NCBI RefSeq assembly: GCF_023278565.1
Contig: NC_064680.1
Location: 310,001-374,000 of the forward strand
Length of the DNA: 64,000 bases
From: Colletotrichum lupini
Taxonomy: Eukaryota; Ascomycota; Sordariomycetes; Glomerellales; Glomerellaceae
Direction: 5' to 3'
A program made the position numbers and the translations under genes. Each line of letters starts with the position of its first letter. Positions within the stretch are counted from its first letter, which is position 1. Under the pieces are notes generated by a model. It was given only the letters and a program-made list of their open reading frames with translations, did not search any database and was not told where the DNA came from. Shown one piece after another: positions 1-11,291 of this stretch.

Positions 1-29
1 TAGAACCCGCGCGTACCGAAATTATAATA

Positions 30-660
30 AATTAGCTATTTTTAAGGAGCGTTAAAAATATATAGACGTTTTTTAGATTTACGGGGTTTTATTATAAATT
101 TATTAATAACTATATTAAGATAACGGTACTTTTAATAAACTTATTAAAAAAAGTAAAACCGGGATAGTTAGAGCTATTAATACCTACTATAAAATTGTTT
201 AAGAGGCTATTAATAATATTTATTAACGCGCTAATATTATAATATTTTAACCCTACCCTATTTATATAATTATAAATAAGCGCTTCGGCTCGAGCTATTA
301 GCTTAGTAATTATATAATTATTTAAAAGTAATTAATACCTAATTACTTATAGGTTAAGGAAATTAATAAATATAGAGAGCTACTATAATATAAGAAATAC
401 GGAGCTACTAGTTATTATAAACGTACTAAGGAACTAATAATACTACCTCGCTTATAACTAAGATTAGGTCATAGTATTTATAAATTATTTTAACTTATAG
501 TTTTTAAATATAAAAAAAAAACTAAATAAGAAATAGCTATGCTAATTAAATAAACTTATAACGTTTAATATTAAAATTAGGTTTAAACTAAGTATAAAAG
601 ACCTAGTAAATAAACTATTACAAAGACCTAATTATAATAAAAATAATAATAATAATAAAG
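30..660 (+). pseudogene. Decayed reverse transcriptase/RNase H end of the gypsy pol
   Basis: Around 40-130 the plus strand reads close to the gypsy 'LGF..FYRKFI..Y' block that follows the reverse transcriptase fingers. Around 520-620 it reads like the RNase H end: a 'TKRQARW'-like stretch, then 'YRPSK' (from the usual YRPGK.NPAD), then 'RPNY'. A one-base shift lies between the last two blocks. Many TAA/TAG codons interrupt the frames. The assignment rests on motif order and on continuity into the integrase downstream. Domain edges are approximate. Confidence 0.6.
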
Positions 661-1199
661 TAGAGGAGCTATTATTAAAAATAAGAGAAGACCTTTATAA
701 CGCTAAAAATATATAAGAACCCTTTAAAATTATAATAATAAAATATATAAGAATAAGCCGCGGGAGTAGCTCCTAAATAAAAAGGATAATAGGTATTTTA
801 AAAATAGAACTAATAATAATATAAAAAAATAAGTAAAGGAGGTTAAGAGTTCTAGTTTAAGGGAACTCCGAGGAGCACTTTAAAAAGTATAACGGGGCTA
901 CGAGCCTAGGGTATTAAAATTATAATATAATATTTAAAAAACTATTTAAGCTTATTATCAAAATTATAAATTATAAGCTACTCGTTCTACGGGACTTTAA
1001 TATAATAAAAGTATTTAAAATAATAATTAATAAAGAGGGGTTATTAATAATAAGTCGACTACGGGCCGCTTAATAAAAAGACGCTTTTATAAAAAATAAA
1101 TAATAAACTAAAAAGAATTAATAGCCTCGCTTAGCTAAGAAAAAGTAATAATAGAGCTAAGTATATAACTTAAAAGGGCTATTATATTATAATAGCCGT

Positions 1200-1910
1200 A
1201 CTTATATACTATTATATAAGGGGTTAAAAAAAAAAGTTATTAAAGTATATTACGATATACTTATAGTAGGATATTATAATATAAAGCGGATAATAGCGTT
1301 ATTAAAACGCTACTATTACTAAAATAGAATAAGTAGGGATATAAAAAGTTATATTAATACTTATATAATATATTAATAAATAAAGCCTCGTTATTATAAA
1401 CTATATAGCTTATTACGCCCCCTATTTACTCTAATTAAGCTATAATAAGAAATATTACTAAACTTTATTACGGGCTTATTTATATTAATTATACTAATTA
1501 GGAGGCGCCCTTATAATATAGTACTTATTATAATAAACTAATTTATAAAATATAGCGTTTATATTATTATAAAGACGACCCTTATAACTTAAGAATTCGC
1601 AAACCTCTTATTTATAAAGATTTTTATTAAGTTTAAAATACTTAAAAAGATCGTTTTTAATAAGGGGTCGTTATTTATAAATAAGTTTTAAACTTATCTT
1701 TATTACTTCTTAATAATAAAGAGGCGTTTTAATACTACGTTCTACTCGTAAACGAATAGTTAAATAAAATAATAAAACTAATACTTAAAATAATACCTTC
1801 GCTATTTTTATACTTAAAACTAATTAAATTAAGTATAACGTCTTTACTTAGCTAAGTTTATATATAATAACGCCTAGTACTTAGTAATTTATAAAGCACT
1901 TACTAAGGCC
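1200..1910 (+). pseudogene. Decayed gypsy integrase (HHCC zinc finger and core)
   Basis: From about 1235 the frame reads VIKVYYDDILIVGYYNIKR, then ALLKRYYY, SRDIKSYIN and YIIY. With the tat codons read as former cat/tgt, this matches the integrase N-terminal zinc finger (H..H..C..C). About 1650-1690 reads IVFNKGSLFINKF, which corresponds to the core motif VSDRGSLFTSKFW. About 1740-1770 reads FYS-stop-TNS-stop-IK, corresponding to HPQTDGQTER. The spacing is that of a normal Ty3/gypsy integrase. Every difference from the expected residues that I checked is a RIP-type transition. Frameshifts and stops make it non-functional. Confidence 0.8.
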
Positions 1911-2329
1911 CTACTTAGGTTCCTATTTATATACCTTATATTAATTTTAATAAGGGCTCGAGATAATATATAAAATATCTTAACTAAGGAGCGTATGGCC
2001 CGATTACGAGCTAATTAAAAAGCTCTATAACCCCTTATATAAAAAGCACGCGAGATATATAAATAATAAGCTAATAAAACTAAAATAAATATATTATATA
2101 AAATAAATAACTAAGTATTATTATTAAAAAAGAATATTAATAAGTAGCGTCCTAGCTAGAAATTAGCTAATAAATATTTAGGCCTATTTAAAATTAGATT
2201 AATAATTAGAACGATAAGGGTTACTTACTAACTAAATATATTAATATAATATAAAATATATAATATATTTTATATATCCTTACTTAAGTTATATTAATAT
2301 TATAAAAAAGCCCCTTAGAAGCCCTTATT

Positions 2330-2485
2330 TATTAAAAATATAAATAGGGAGCTATTTTATAAAATAAAAAATATTATATAATATAAAGGGCTAAAAAAGA
2401 AGTAATAATACTTAATCTAGTAAAAGGGATATCATAATAACGAAAATACGTAAGAGCTAGCTAAGTATATTAAAAACGTAGTATT
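2330..2485 (+). pseudogene. Decayed integrase-linked chromodomain
   Basis: The frame reads NINRELFYKIKNII, then KGLKKK, two stops, YLI, two stops, KGYHNNENT, stop, ELAKYIKNV. Restoring tgg for tag gives the chromodomain core pattern YLV.WKGY....TWE...L. Chromodomains at the end of pol bind methylated histone H3 and steer insertion toward heterochromatin in chromoviruses. Upstream, about 2130-2210, the frame reads VLLLKKNIN..RPS and KLANKYLGLFKI, the usual linker (KRPSRKLDDKYIGPFKI type) just before this domain. Together these support the chromovirus assignment. Confidence 0.75.
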
Positions 2486-4125
2486 AATTAGTATATATAA
2501 AAAACGAGTTTTAATTAAATAGCGCGCCTTAGTTTTTAATAAGCTTAATAACGTAGCGAACTAGTTATTAATAATAAAAAAAAGGGGGCTATATAGTTAT
2601 AACTAAATAGCGTAAACGTATTAATTATAAACCGTTTTTTTAATCTTTATAATACGTAAGAGGACCGCCCTTATTTATAAGAGAACTACTCTTATATATA
2701 AAAGGGCCGCTCTAGCTATTATCCTAGGGGTTATTATAAAAAGAAATAATCTCTTTATTATTAATAAATCTATAAATAACTAGCTACGAATATAGAGTAT
2801 AAGCGGGCGATTATATACTAACTAAAATATCATTTAAGTAGCGTACCTCGTTATAAATAATATAAAATAATATAATTATAATATCGTTATAAAATAAAAA
2901 TATAGCGCAGGAGGAGCTTATAACCGCCTTATTATTATTATTATTAATAACGGGGGTTAAGCGGGCCTCTTTATTAACGTACTTAAGCGCCCTCTACGTA
3001 TTATTAATAATAATTTAGTAAGTTTACTAGAGCTATAAAGTAATATTAATAACCTAAATAATAATAATAATAGAGCGATAATAAAATAATAAACCTTTGA
3101 ATTATAAACGTTATCGTTTAAAATAAAAGTAGTATTTTATAGGGTTTAGACCATAAATTTTACGGACTTAGGGACTTAAAATATTATTAATATAATATAT
3201 AAGAGAAGTAACGGAGTAATAACTATACTAAGTACTTATTATATTTTTATAAAAATAGTTCTATATAATATACTTAATATAATATATACTAAATCTTAAA
3301 AAAATATTAAATAAAAGAGTAAACTAGGGGCTATAAATTACTAACCTAGTTAATTATAATACTTAGCTTTTAAATCGAGCGCTTTATATATAACGTAAGC
3401 GGGGTAGGGGAGCGGGCATACTTAGCTAACCCCGATCTTCTTAACGTTTACTTTCTTTTTTTTTTTAATAAAAGTTTATAATAGTTAGTATAAGTAGTAT
3501 ATAAATAATAATATATATATAAAATTAGGGTAAGTAAAAGGGATATTAAGCTTTTTAAATAGACCGCTATTATTATTATTATTAAGCGTATTTATAGTAC
3601 TAATAACCGTTTTATTATTAATAATAATAATTTTATAATTAAAAGCTATATTTATATTAAAATAAGTTAATAATAAATACGGAACGACTCTATAAAAGAC
3701 TTACTTAGGTACGGGAAGTATACGAGAATAGGGATCTAAAAAATATTTATTAATTATAATATTTACGTAACGAGGGAGTAATATAAACGCTAATAAAAAT
3801 AAGAGACTATATATAAAAAAAATAACTACGAAAAAAAAAAAAAGGAATTCGGAATCGTAATAGCTTAAAAAGGGGTTAATATTAATAAATAAAAGTAGGG
3901 TAATAACTACTTAAGTATTAGTAATTATAAGGACGGCTTATAAATAAGAATAATTTAAATATAAAATTATAAAACTATTATTTAGAATAAGGGGTTTATA
4001 CTTAGGCTAATAAGCGCTACTTATACCCGCTTTTATATTATATATTTAAGGACTTCTTAAATAAGGGATTAATATAATATATATAAACTATAAACAGGCT
4101 TTAAAATAAAGCCTAAGAGAGGGAG
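2486..4125. other. RIP-mutated sequence, not decoded
   Basis: The base composition is the same as in the pol part. About 2500-3100 may be a C-terminal pol extension, since charged coding-like runs such as RKRTALIYKRTTLIYKRAA occur. From about 3100 to 4125 I see only A/T-rich sequence with pyrimidine runs near 3450 and an A-run near 3830. I could not tell whether this is untranslated element sequence, a nested second element, or a flank. Confidence 0.5.
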
Positions 4126-4339
4126 TATTTTATTAAGCCTTATTAATTAAGCCTCGTTAGTTAAAAAATAGCTTAGGGAGTATAAAGAGGGGGACTAAGT
4201 AATAAAAGAGTAGCTTAGGTATATATAAAGCGCTAGTAATATACCTCGAGGGAAGGGTAGATTTTAATAATTCCTCTTTTAGACCCTAATAGTAGTTAGC
4301 CTCTATAAGCTTCTTCCCTATATTATATACCTATTAACA
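4126..4339 (+). repeat. Probable 3' LTR of the gypsy element
   Basis: A purine tract (AGAGAGGGAG at about 4116-4125) is directly followed by a roughly 214-bp segment beginning TATTTTATTAAG and ending CTATTAACA. That is the expected arrangement of polypurine tract and 3' LTR, with the initial TG mutated to TA. Ordinary sequence composition returns within about 100 bp downstream. The matching 5' LTR is outside the window, so the ends are inferred and no target duplication can be checked. Confidence 0.5.
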
Positions 4340-5330
4340 AAATCCTAACCCTCCCTCTAAGCTTTACTAATGTACTAAAGTGCCATCTATACCTAGTAGA
4401 GAATATAATAAGTTAATCGCAATCTAAGATATCGCGCGTGGAAGAAATTATCTAGAAAACTAGCAAAGGTCATGACTTCCTTCAAAAGGGGGCCCATCGG
4501 TTACTAACCGTAGTGAATGGTATAGAAAGCATAGACTCAGCCCTCGTATAGCTTGCTATTGCCAGGGGGCAAATTCACTTCAACGTTCGCAAAAACATAC
4601 TATATCATCTGATCTAATTCACAAGCTGCCGCAACTTAGAAAATGCGTCTGCCTTGCTTCTTCGATCTTATCATCTTATTCCCGCAATCAAGTTGTCCTC
4701 AGTGCGAAACCCAGATGCAGTCGGGGGCTTCCGAGTTTGATAGAACGCACAGAAATAGGGGTCACACCAATCTAAGGGAGTGCAGGTTAAAGGAAGGATG
4801 TAGACTCATATTGGACACTGTATGGTCGATCCAGCGTGGCAAAGATGGCAAGATACGCAGTAACAGGCATCGGTGGGGACTTCTTTGTCATTTGAATCGT
4901 TGTTATAAAACCATTTTGATTAAAGCACTTATTTTAAGGTATCATTCAAATCAAACAACTAACTATCAACCACGATGACATTAGCGTCATATCTAGCCTG
5001 CTGCCAACTCCCCAACCCAAGATAACAATGGTACTTTACACCAGCCAACAAATCAATAAGTCATCATACGACAGACAACCAGTATAGATTTAGGCCACTT
5101 TCCAAGTGTCAGCTCATTGTCGACTCTTCGTGTCTCGTAACTGATGTCTACCGAAGCTCCTGCGGGGGATAGGTGTAAGTCTGCCCTTGAGGGGGTGGGG
5201 AATGCGTCGGCGAAACTGTGCCGTTAACAGGCGAAGGGGTATATGACTGAGGAGGGTACTGCTGCGGATGTTGCTGATAGTCGTGCGGCGGCTGTGTGTA
5301 GTTCTGGGCCGGAGGAGCCTGCTGATACTG
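4340..5330. other. Intergenic: edge of the RIP block
   Basis: Composition shifts from RIP-like to normal between about 4340 and 4480. No convincing gene is seen. A 111-codon open frame at 4643-4978 (+) has no recognisable domain, no introns and unremarkable codon use, so I treat it as chance. The right end holds the 3' flank of the MARVEL gene. Confidence 0.5.
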
Positions 5331-6264
5331 TTATTGCTGGGGTTGCTGGCTCGGCATCTCCTGGTACTGCTGAGGTGGTTGATGCTGGTACTGTTGAGGA
5401 GGAGCCTGCGGCTGAGGCGTGTAGGACTGAGGCGGGTAGAATTGCTGCTGTTGCTGCTGCTGCTGGGGAACCTGGCCGTTCTGCGACTGCTGGTACGCAG
5501 TCTGCTGCGTGAGGAACGGCTGCTTGGACTCCATCTGAATCTCTCCCTGACTGGCGCTTGCAGCAGCGGCAGGTGCGTTGGCTTTTCTCCAGCGCAAGAA
5601 CTGAACAAGAGTCCAGATGAAGGTCACCAAGAAAAGGATGAACTGCAGGGCAGATAATCCTGCAATAGCAGAAAACATGGCCAACGCGCCCTGGCTCATA
5701 ACGATGTATCGCTTGTAGATGGTGCAGCTTCCCGAGTTCACAGCAGAGCCATCCGAGGTACAGGAGGCTGTCACGTCAACGGTGAAGGTAGCACGACGGG
5801 CGGCGCAGGCACCCATCGTTGCGAGCCAGAGGATGACAAGGAAGAGATCCAGAGCGAGGACGGCGTAGGTATGGTAGAGGTTGCGGAGAGAAGAAATCTT
5901 TTCGGAGAGGACAGTGTAAAGTACGATGATCCACGTGAAGAGAGGCTGATTGGGTATGTCAGTCGATGGATCTAGGAACTACCTGCACGAGTAGTCATTG
6001 ATGAGAGGAAGGACGTACAATAGCAACAGCGAGGCCGAGTTCATCCATGTACACCCAGTGAATGATAGCTGCTGACAAACCGAGTATGACAATGGCCAGG
6101 AAGAACTGTACGCCACGAATGGCAACCATCCACGCCGGGGTCATGATCATGGGCGGTGGTGGGCTGGTTGAAGCATGGTGGGTAAACTGCTGTGGTTGAT
6201 GCTGGACCTGCGGTTGAGGCTGTGCTTGAGGCTGTTGATGTTGGGTATTCTCCATGGTGTCCAA
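5331..6264 (-). CDS. MARVEL-domain membrane protein with Q/P-rich C-terminus
   Basis: Two exons on the minus strand, 6264-6019 and 5945-5331, with a 73-bp intron (donor gtacgt, acceptor atcag) joined in phase 0 to give 286 residues. The N-terminus is Q/P-rich and cytosolic-like. It is followed by four hydrophobic segments at roughly residues 43-67, 75-95, 105-127 and 170-195, with a cysteine-containing loop between segments 3 and 4. This is the MARVEL-like four-helix layout. The last ~85 residues are a low-complexity Q/P/Y tail with a run of eight Q. MARVEL proteins organise membrane domains; a precise role here is unknown. The start could be the ATG at 6264 (MDTMENT) or three codons later. 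Family assignment rests on topology, not on a catalytic motif. Confidence 0.75.
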
Positions 6265-7888
6265 GAGTTGATAGACAAGGTTGTATAGCGAGACGAGTTG
6301 TTCACGGTTTTTGTCGACTCGTCAGTGTTGGCAGCCCTGGCGTGAGTGAGATGGAGGTCTTGTCGAGCTCGTGGGGAATCAAAGACAGAAAGACCAAGAG
6401 CGCCATGGTGGATATGGGCATGATGCAGGTATACTTATGGAGTGAGACTCAGACAGAAAGTGACAAGGACGAGTCAAGGGAGGGGGCGGCCGACATCGTC
6501 GCCTACATCTCCCCCATCTCTCACACAGCCAACCAGAGCGCTCCCTCTTTCAGCCTTCATTCTCTTTTCTTGCTCTCTGGGCGTGCCACATGTACCTGAT
6601 GGCGTCCATAGTGATGCAGGGTTCTTGTGATAAACCAGCGTGCCGAGGAGAGACTTCAGTCTAGCGGCAGACTTGCATGAGGCTCCCATACAAGCCGTAC
6701 AAAAGTAAGGGGCTGCGAAAGGCTTATTTCCCAGACAGGTGTATGGAAACGAAGAAAGCCTAATTGTGGATGCTTTTCAAGCTAGAAACGGCCGTGAGTA
6801 GCCATGAGTTGAGATGCTAGTGTGGTTGAGTGGTTGTTCAGTGGTTCAGCTCCTCTGCAAGTTTGACATCGTTTGCCTTGGCAGGGCTGCGGTAATGCGG
6901 GTGGTCGACACGGATTTTGTGGTGAGTCCTGGGCGCGAACGTTTGTTCTCACTAGTGGTGGCCGGTGTTAGTCAGTTTGCTGTGAATCCGTGTCCGTAGG
7001 CAGATCACTAGACCATGTCTGGGGTTGAGTTGCCCGGCTTGAGGCTTGATCAAGGGTTCAGATGGGGGACATTAGAGATTCCGCGTTGACCGGGGGTAAG
7101 AGGGCGGAACGGGTGAGGTTGTGGGACCCAAGGCGTCCGGGCTAGACCGGTTCTGGGGACAAGAGTGACGCTCAAGCTGCTAGTGCGCTTCGTGGCGTCT
7201 TCAGCTGAGCGGGAGGGCGGAGTTTTGCGCAGTTTACATGCCTGTTGCTCGTCTATCTCGTGGCCGTGAATGGATGCTTCGTCAAGTTCCTCTCCACTAT
7301 CTGAAATGGGGGAAATAAGGCTCTGAGGAGTTGTCGCGATAGCAAAGACTCGGACTTTGGTGGCCGTTGGGCGTTGATAATGGTATTGAGCTAACATGCT
7401 AACATGTGGCCATGCCCGCAAAGATAACTTTGGTTGGACTTGGCCAGGGTCCCGTCTGCCGGCTAATGATCATTGTCTTGTTGTATGAGTTTCATAACAC
7501 TGATGCTAATTTGTAAAGGGCGCAGGTTGTCGTATGATGCTTAATATGACGGACTGACGATGCTACGCAGTGCAGAAGCAGCCTGGTGTAGGAACAATGA
7601 ATGGCCAATCTTGCCCAACTTCCCAGTAGAGCCGGAACCGGCATGAGACACGCGGAGATAAGTCCATAAAGTGCAAAAAGTGATTGAATCTTTCGTTGAT
7701 CATACTCATCCAATGCAAACATACTCTGCTGTGCCGCACTCACCACGCCTCATCAAAACCCGTACATGCTGCATGCGCCGAAAAATACATTGCAAACCCA
7801 CCCAATACGCCCAACTTTTTCGATATCATCCGCTCGCCAGTCATTACTTTTTTTTTTCTATTTGACTTTGGAGATCCCCGCCGATCGC
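6265..7888. other. Intergenic: upstream of MARVEL gene and 3' flank of xylitol dehydrogenase
   Basis: No gene recognised. Small open frames at 7050-7421 and 7492-7746 (both -) lack domains and plausible starts. A T-rich tract lies at 7849-7858. The promoter of the MARVEL gene should lie just above 6265; no motif there is distinctive enough to name. Confidence 0.45.
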
Positions 7889-9107
7889 TCAGCAGCATCC
7901 ACCCTGGTTGCTGTTCTCGGCTGCCTTCTTGGGGTCCACCTCGGTGCTGAAGGTTCCGTCGACCTTCTCATTGGGGCCGGCGATGAGGATCTTGATCACT
8001 TGACCCTCCTTGACCTTCTTGAAGGCCTCCTCAGCCTGCTTGAACTCGACAATGCCGGAAATAAGCTTCTTGACGTTGACTCTGCCGTTGGCGACGAGAT
8101 CAATGGCGAGCTTGTAGTCACCAGGGCCGTAACGGAAGCTGCCGCGAGCAGTAACCTCCTTCAAGCACAGAGCCATGATGGGGAAGTTGATGTCGGACTT
8201 GCCCATGCCACCCTGAACGTAGGTGCCGCCCATTCTGACGACGTGCAAGCTGGTCTGAATAGAGGGCTCGGCGCCGCTGGCGTCGATGACACAGTCGGCT
8301 CCCGCGCCGAGGTCGCACTGCTTGATGAGAGCCTTGGCGTTCTCCTCGGCGGAAATGCGCTGGGAGAGGTAGGTGTGAGTAGAGGCGAGGTCTTTGGCGA
8401 AGTCAAGCTTGGACTGGACGATATCGACGCTGACGACCTTGGTAGCACCGAAAGACCTCGCTACGGCGGCACAGAGCAGACCAACAGGGCCGGCGCCCAT
8501 GACGACGACGGAGGCACCGGGGGTGATTTGGGCCTGCTTGGTGATGTGAACGGCAACGGCCAACGGCTCAATCAGAGCTCCCTCTTGCAGGGAGACGTTA
8601 TCGGGCAGCTTGTAGCAGAAGTCGGAGGGCGCGGTCCAGAAACCGGCAAGGGTGCCATCGTAGGGGGGGGTCGCCGCGAAGCGCATATCGGGGCAGAGGT
8701 TGTAGAAACCAGCAAGACAGTCGCCGCAGCGACGGCAGGGATAGCCTGGCTCAAGAGCGATGCGGTCGCCAACTACGAGGTTCTTTACGTTCTCGCCGAC
8801 CTGGATAACAGTGCCGGCGGACTCGTGGCCAAGGACCATAGGGTCCTTGACGACAAAGTGGCCGATGGCGCCGTGCTCCCAGTAGTGGACATCGGATCCG
8901 CAGATACCAGTGTAGTTGACGGCGACGAGGACTTCGTGGGGGTCGGAGAGCTTGGGGATGGGGCGCTCGGCGAACTCGACGTCGTGGGGTTTGTTGAGGA
9001 TGAAGGAGAGGTTCTAAGGGGTGTTAGTTGATGTCGATTGAGCTCCAGGCGCAAACAGGCCTCCGTGATGAGGGGAAACATACGCTTTGTCCCTCGGTGC
9101 CGGCCAT
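7889..9107 (-). CDS. Xylitol dehydrogenase (D-xylulose reductase), zinc MDR family
   Basis: Exon 1 is 9107-9084 (eight codons, MAGTEGQS), intron 9083-9014 (70 bp, gtatgt..ttag), exon 2 is 9013-7889; 382 residues. It would oxidise xylitol to D-xylulose with NAD+ in the cytosolic pentose pathway. Catalytic zinc ligands are C46 ([13 protein letters not shown]), H71 and E72 (LGHESAG). The structural zinc site is C101, C104, C107 and C115. The Rossmann loop GAGPVG is at 181-186, and an acidic residue (D205 in VVSVDI) ends the second strand, fitting NAD rather than NADP. Length matches fungal xylitol/sorbitol dehydrogenases. Sorbitol or arabinitol dehydrogenase activity cannot be excluded. A long open frame on the opposite strand is a by-product of codon bias. 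Confidence 0.88.
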
Positions 9108-11291
9108 GATGGATGGATTGCGGGGTTACGGGAAGAGGCAGGATTCGGTGAGGGATGGGGGTTGGGAGTTGGTCGGTGCTCGTTCCACCGAAAGAAGCAC
9201 AAGATTAACTTTTGGCTGCGCGTTCGTCACAGAGTTTACAGTTTCCTAAACAAAAGGGGTATCGTTGGGGAATGGTAGAGACAATCAGTACGCTGGATGA
9301 TGGAAGGCCGAGCGAGAAAAGTGAGAGTAGAAGTGATGCTCCGGGTATCGTGGACCGGCGTGCAATGGATTAAATAGCTATGACGGCAGTCCTTGGCCCG
9401 CAGAAACGTTGTGATGGGTCAGGATCAGGATTGGAGGGGTTGGAGGGATGTGGAGGGACGCGATCAGGATGGGGAATGCGACCACGTTACGGATGTTCTG
9501 GGAGGATGAATGAGCGAGCTGCGCTGTGCCTGTGCCGTGCCGTGGGTGAGAGACGACAAAGATCGCGCATCGTCTCAACTGGTAACCCACCGGTGTTCTG
9601 TGCGACTGACGGCTGCCCCTCATTGCGGCGCGTCTTAGACTCCTAGACTTCCCAATTCCAGCCTAGAGCTGGAGGGAAGCTCCACGTTCTTGTTTATCCC
9701 GTGTCATTACCCGTATTCATACGCCCTCATTCCCTGCTATGACAGTCGAGACTCTTCCTTGACTGTGCTCCAGAAGAGCTATCGCCGGTGCGGGGTGGGG
9801 GTAAAAAGAAAAGAGAAGGAGAGGCTTGGTTTGGTGGTTTGGTTTGGTTTGGTTGCCAGGGAGCTTCTCAACTTTTCCCACGTTGCTCCTCGTTTTCGTA
9901 AGAACCTTGGGTCTGGTTGTACGATGGACCAAAGCGTCTCCCTAACTGGTCTGAAAGAGCAGATCTCGTAGGGAGATGGTACCGGGGTTGTGGACTTGAG
10001 GAGGGCTTCCGGGAGAGCATCAGACTTGTTGACTGCTACCTGCTGGCTTCTTTCCAATCGACCAAAGTCAACAATGTTGAGTCCTCGGATGGCTTTCTCC
10101 CAAGCATCGAAATTCGCAGTGGAACAGTTGTCCCAAGGTGTCATAGGCGCGCAACGCAGCGGCATTGTACCCGACTCTAGCGTCCTGTGGCCTATTTATC
10201 CAGCACTTTACCCGCGCCAATGGGAACATGTGAATTGGATCCGATAGATGGGTTCTAGTGGGTTTAAGAAAAGACTCCAGAAAGATCTGGGGGCGTGGTG
10301 GGGTAGAGTGGGAGACATATTCCCGGTCTTGGGTCATGCTGCTTCACCTCTCGGCCGGTCGGAGACTTACCGCTCCTTTCCCTTACCTCAATTATTTTGA
10401 AAATTGTTTTCTTATCACGTTGTCTGTGACCGAGCGTTTGTCAGGTGCTCGTGAAAACTTTTGCTGATGCCTCGTGTTGCTTTTCGGGTCCTCGTCGTCC
10501 CCCTTTTCTGTCGAGGGAGTCCACAAGAGGGCTAGATTGCGACTCGGTCATCTTCCCCCCCCCATCCAGCATTCTCCCATATAATACGAAGCCCTTTTTT
10601 TCTTGAACGTCGGGCACATCCGAACGTTGTGGTACGATTCTTGCAGACTCACTCCAGGCTCGTTCCAGGTCTGTTGTATCGCTCGTCTATCGTCGGCCCA
10701 ATCGCAAAGGCTAGTATTTATGAATGTCGCCAGTATCGCAGTCATATATGTTTGGTGTCAGACAGTTCGGGGAATCTGTCGGGATTCGCGATGTAATGCG
10801 CGAAGACACCGATGCCGATTCGATGTCCGTTTCGCGTAGCATCTCTAAATGCATAGCAGAGCGGCACTCTGCAGCCTCTGCTTGAAAGGGAGTTACCTCG
10901 ATATTTATGCTCCTGTCCGACCCGAGCCTTCTAGGCTCTCGGAACACCCTTCCGTCCGGGAGCTGCCCATCTTGGACGCTTGCAGGGGAATCTGTCGATC
11001 TGGGGAAACGGCTTCCTGTCGAGTCCACAATCTTAAGCTCCGAGATCGCCCGAATCGGCCTCACGCACCACTGTCATGCCATGACACATGGGGCTCATGT
11101 GGGCTGTTGAAGATACCTGCATGGGCGCCCCGCGGAGCCTTTGTGCCACTCTGAGTACCGAATTTTGGGCATTCTTTTTTTGCACATATGTTTCCCCTAT
11201 GTCATATTATCTATCAAGACCAAAGAAAATACCTCTCGATTTATCTTCACAAACTCTTTCGAGTTTCTGGGCGTTCCTTGGAGTGACATAA
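9108..11291. other. Intergenic: xylitol dehydrogenase promoter side and gene-free stretch
   Basis: 2.2 kb without a gene I can support. A simple GGTTT repeat lies near 9830-9850 and a C9 run near 10555-10563. Weak open frames at 9779-10165 (-) and 10711-11064 (-) have protein-like composition but no recognised domain and no clear splice partners. A short unknown gene near 10700-11060 is possible but unsupported. Confidence 0.4.

Larger units (their letters stand above)
1..4339 (+). mobile_element. RIP-degraded Ty3/gypsy chromovirus, 5' part outside window
   Basis: The block is extremely AT-rich, with almost no CA or TG dinucleotides but retained CG, which is the mark of CpA-directed RIP. Read with C-to-T and G-to-A changes in mind, the plus strand still follows a Ty3/gypsy pol order: reverse transcriptase/RNase H end (about 30-650), HHCC integrase (about 1200-1900), C-terminal linker, and a chromodomain (about 2335-2480). 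A probable 3' LTR closes it. Integrase followed by a chromodomain defines the chromovirus group. Stop codons are present throughout, so it is dead. The 5' LTR, gag and most of the reverse transcriptase lie left of the window. The stretch 2500-4125 was not decoded and could include another insertion. Confidence 0.85.

Noticed and set aside
5243..5657. Plus-strand frames of L- or A/E-rich protein
   Set aside because: They are the reverse reading of the Q/P-rich tail of the MARVEL gene.
7766..9031. 421-codon open frame on the plus strand over the xylitol dehydrogenase
   Set aside because: It is antisense to a clear dehydrogenase with all zinc and cofactor motifs. The translation is low-complexity G/V/L/D, typical of a codon-bias mirror frame.
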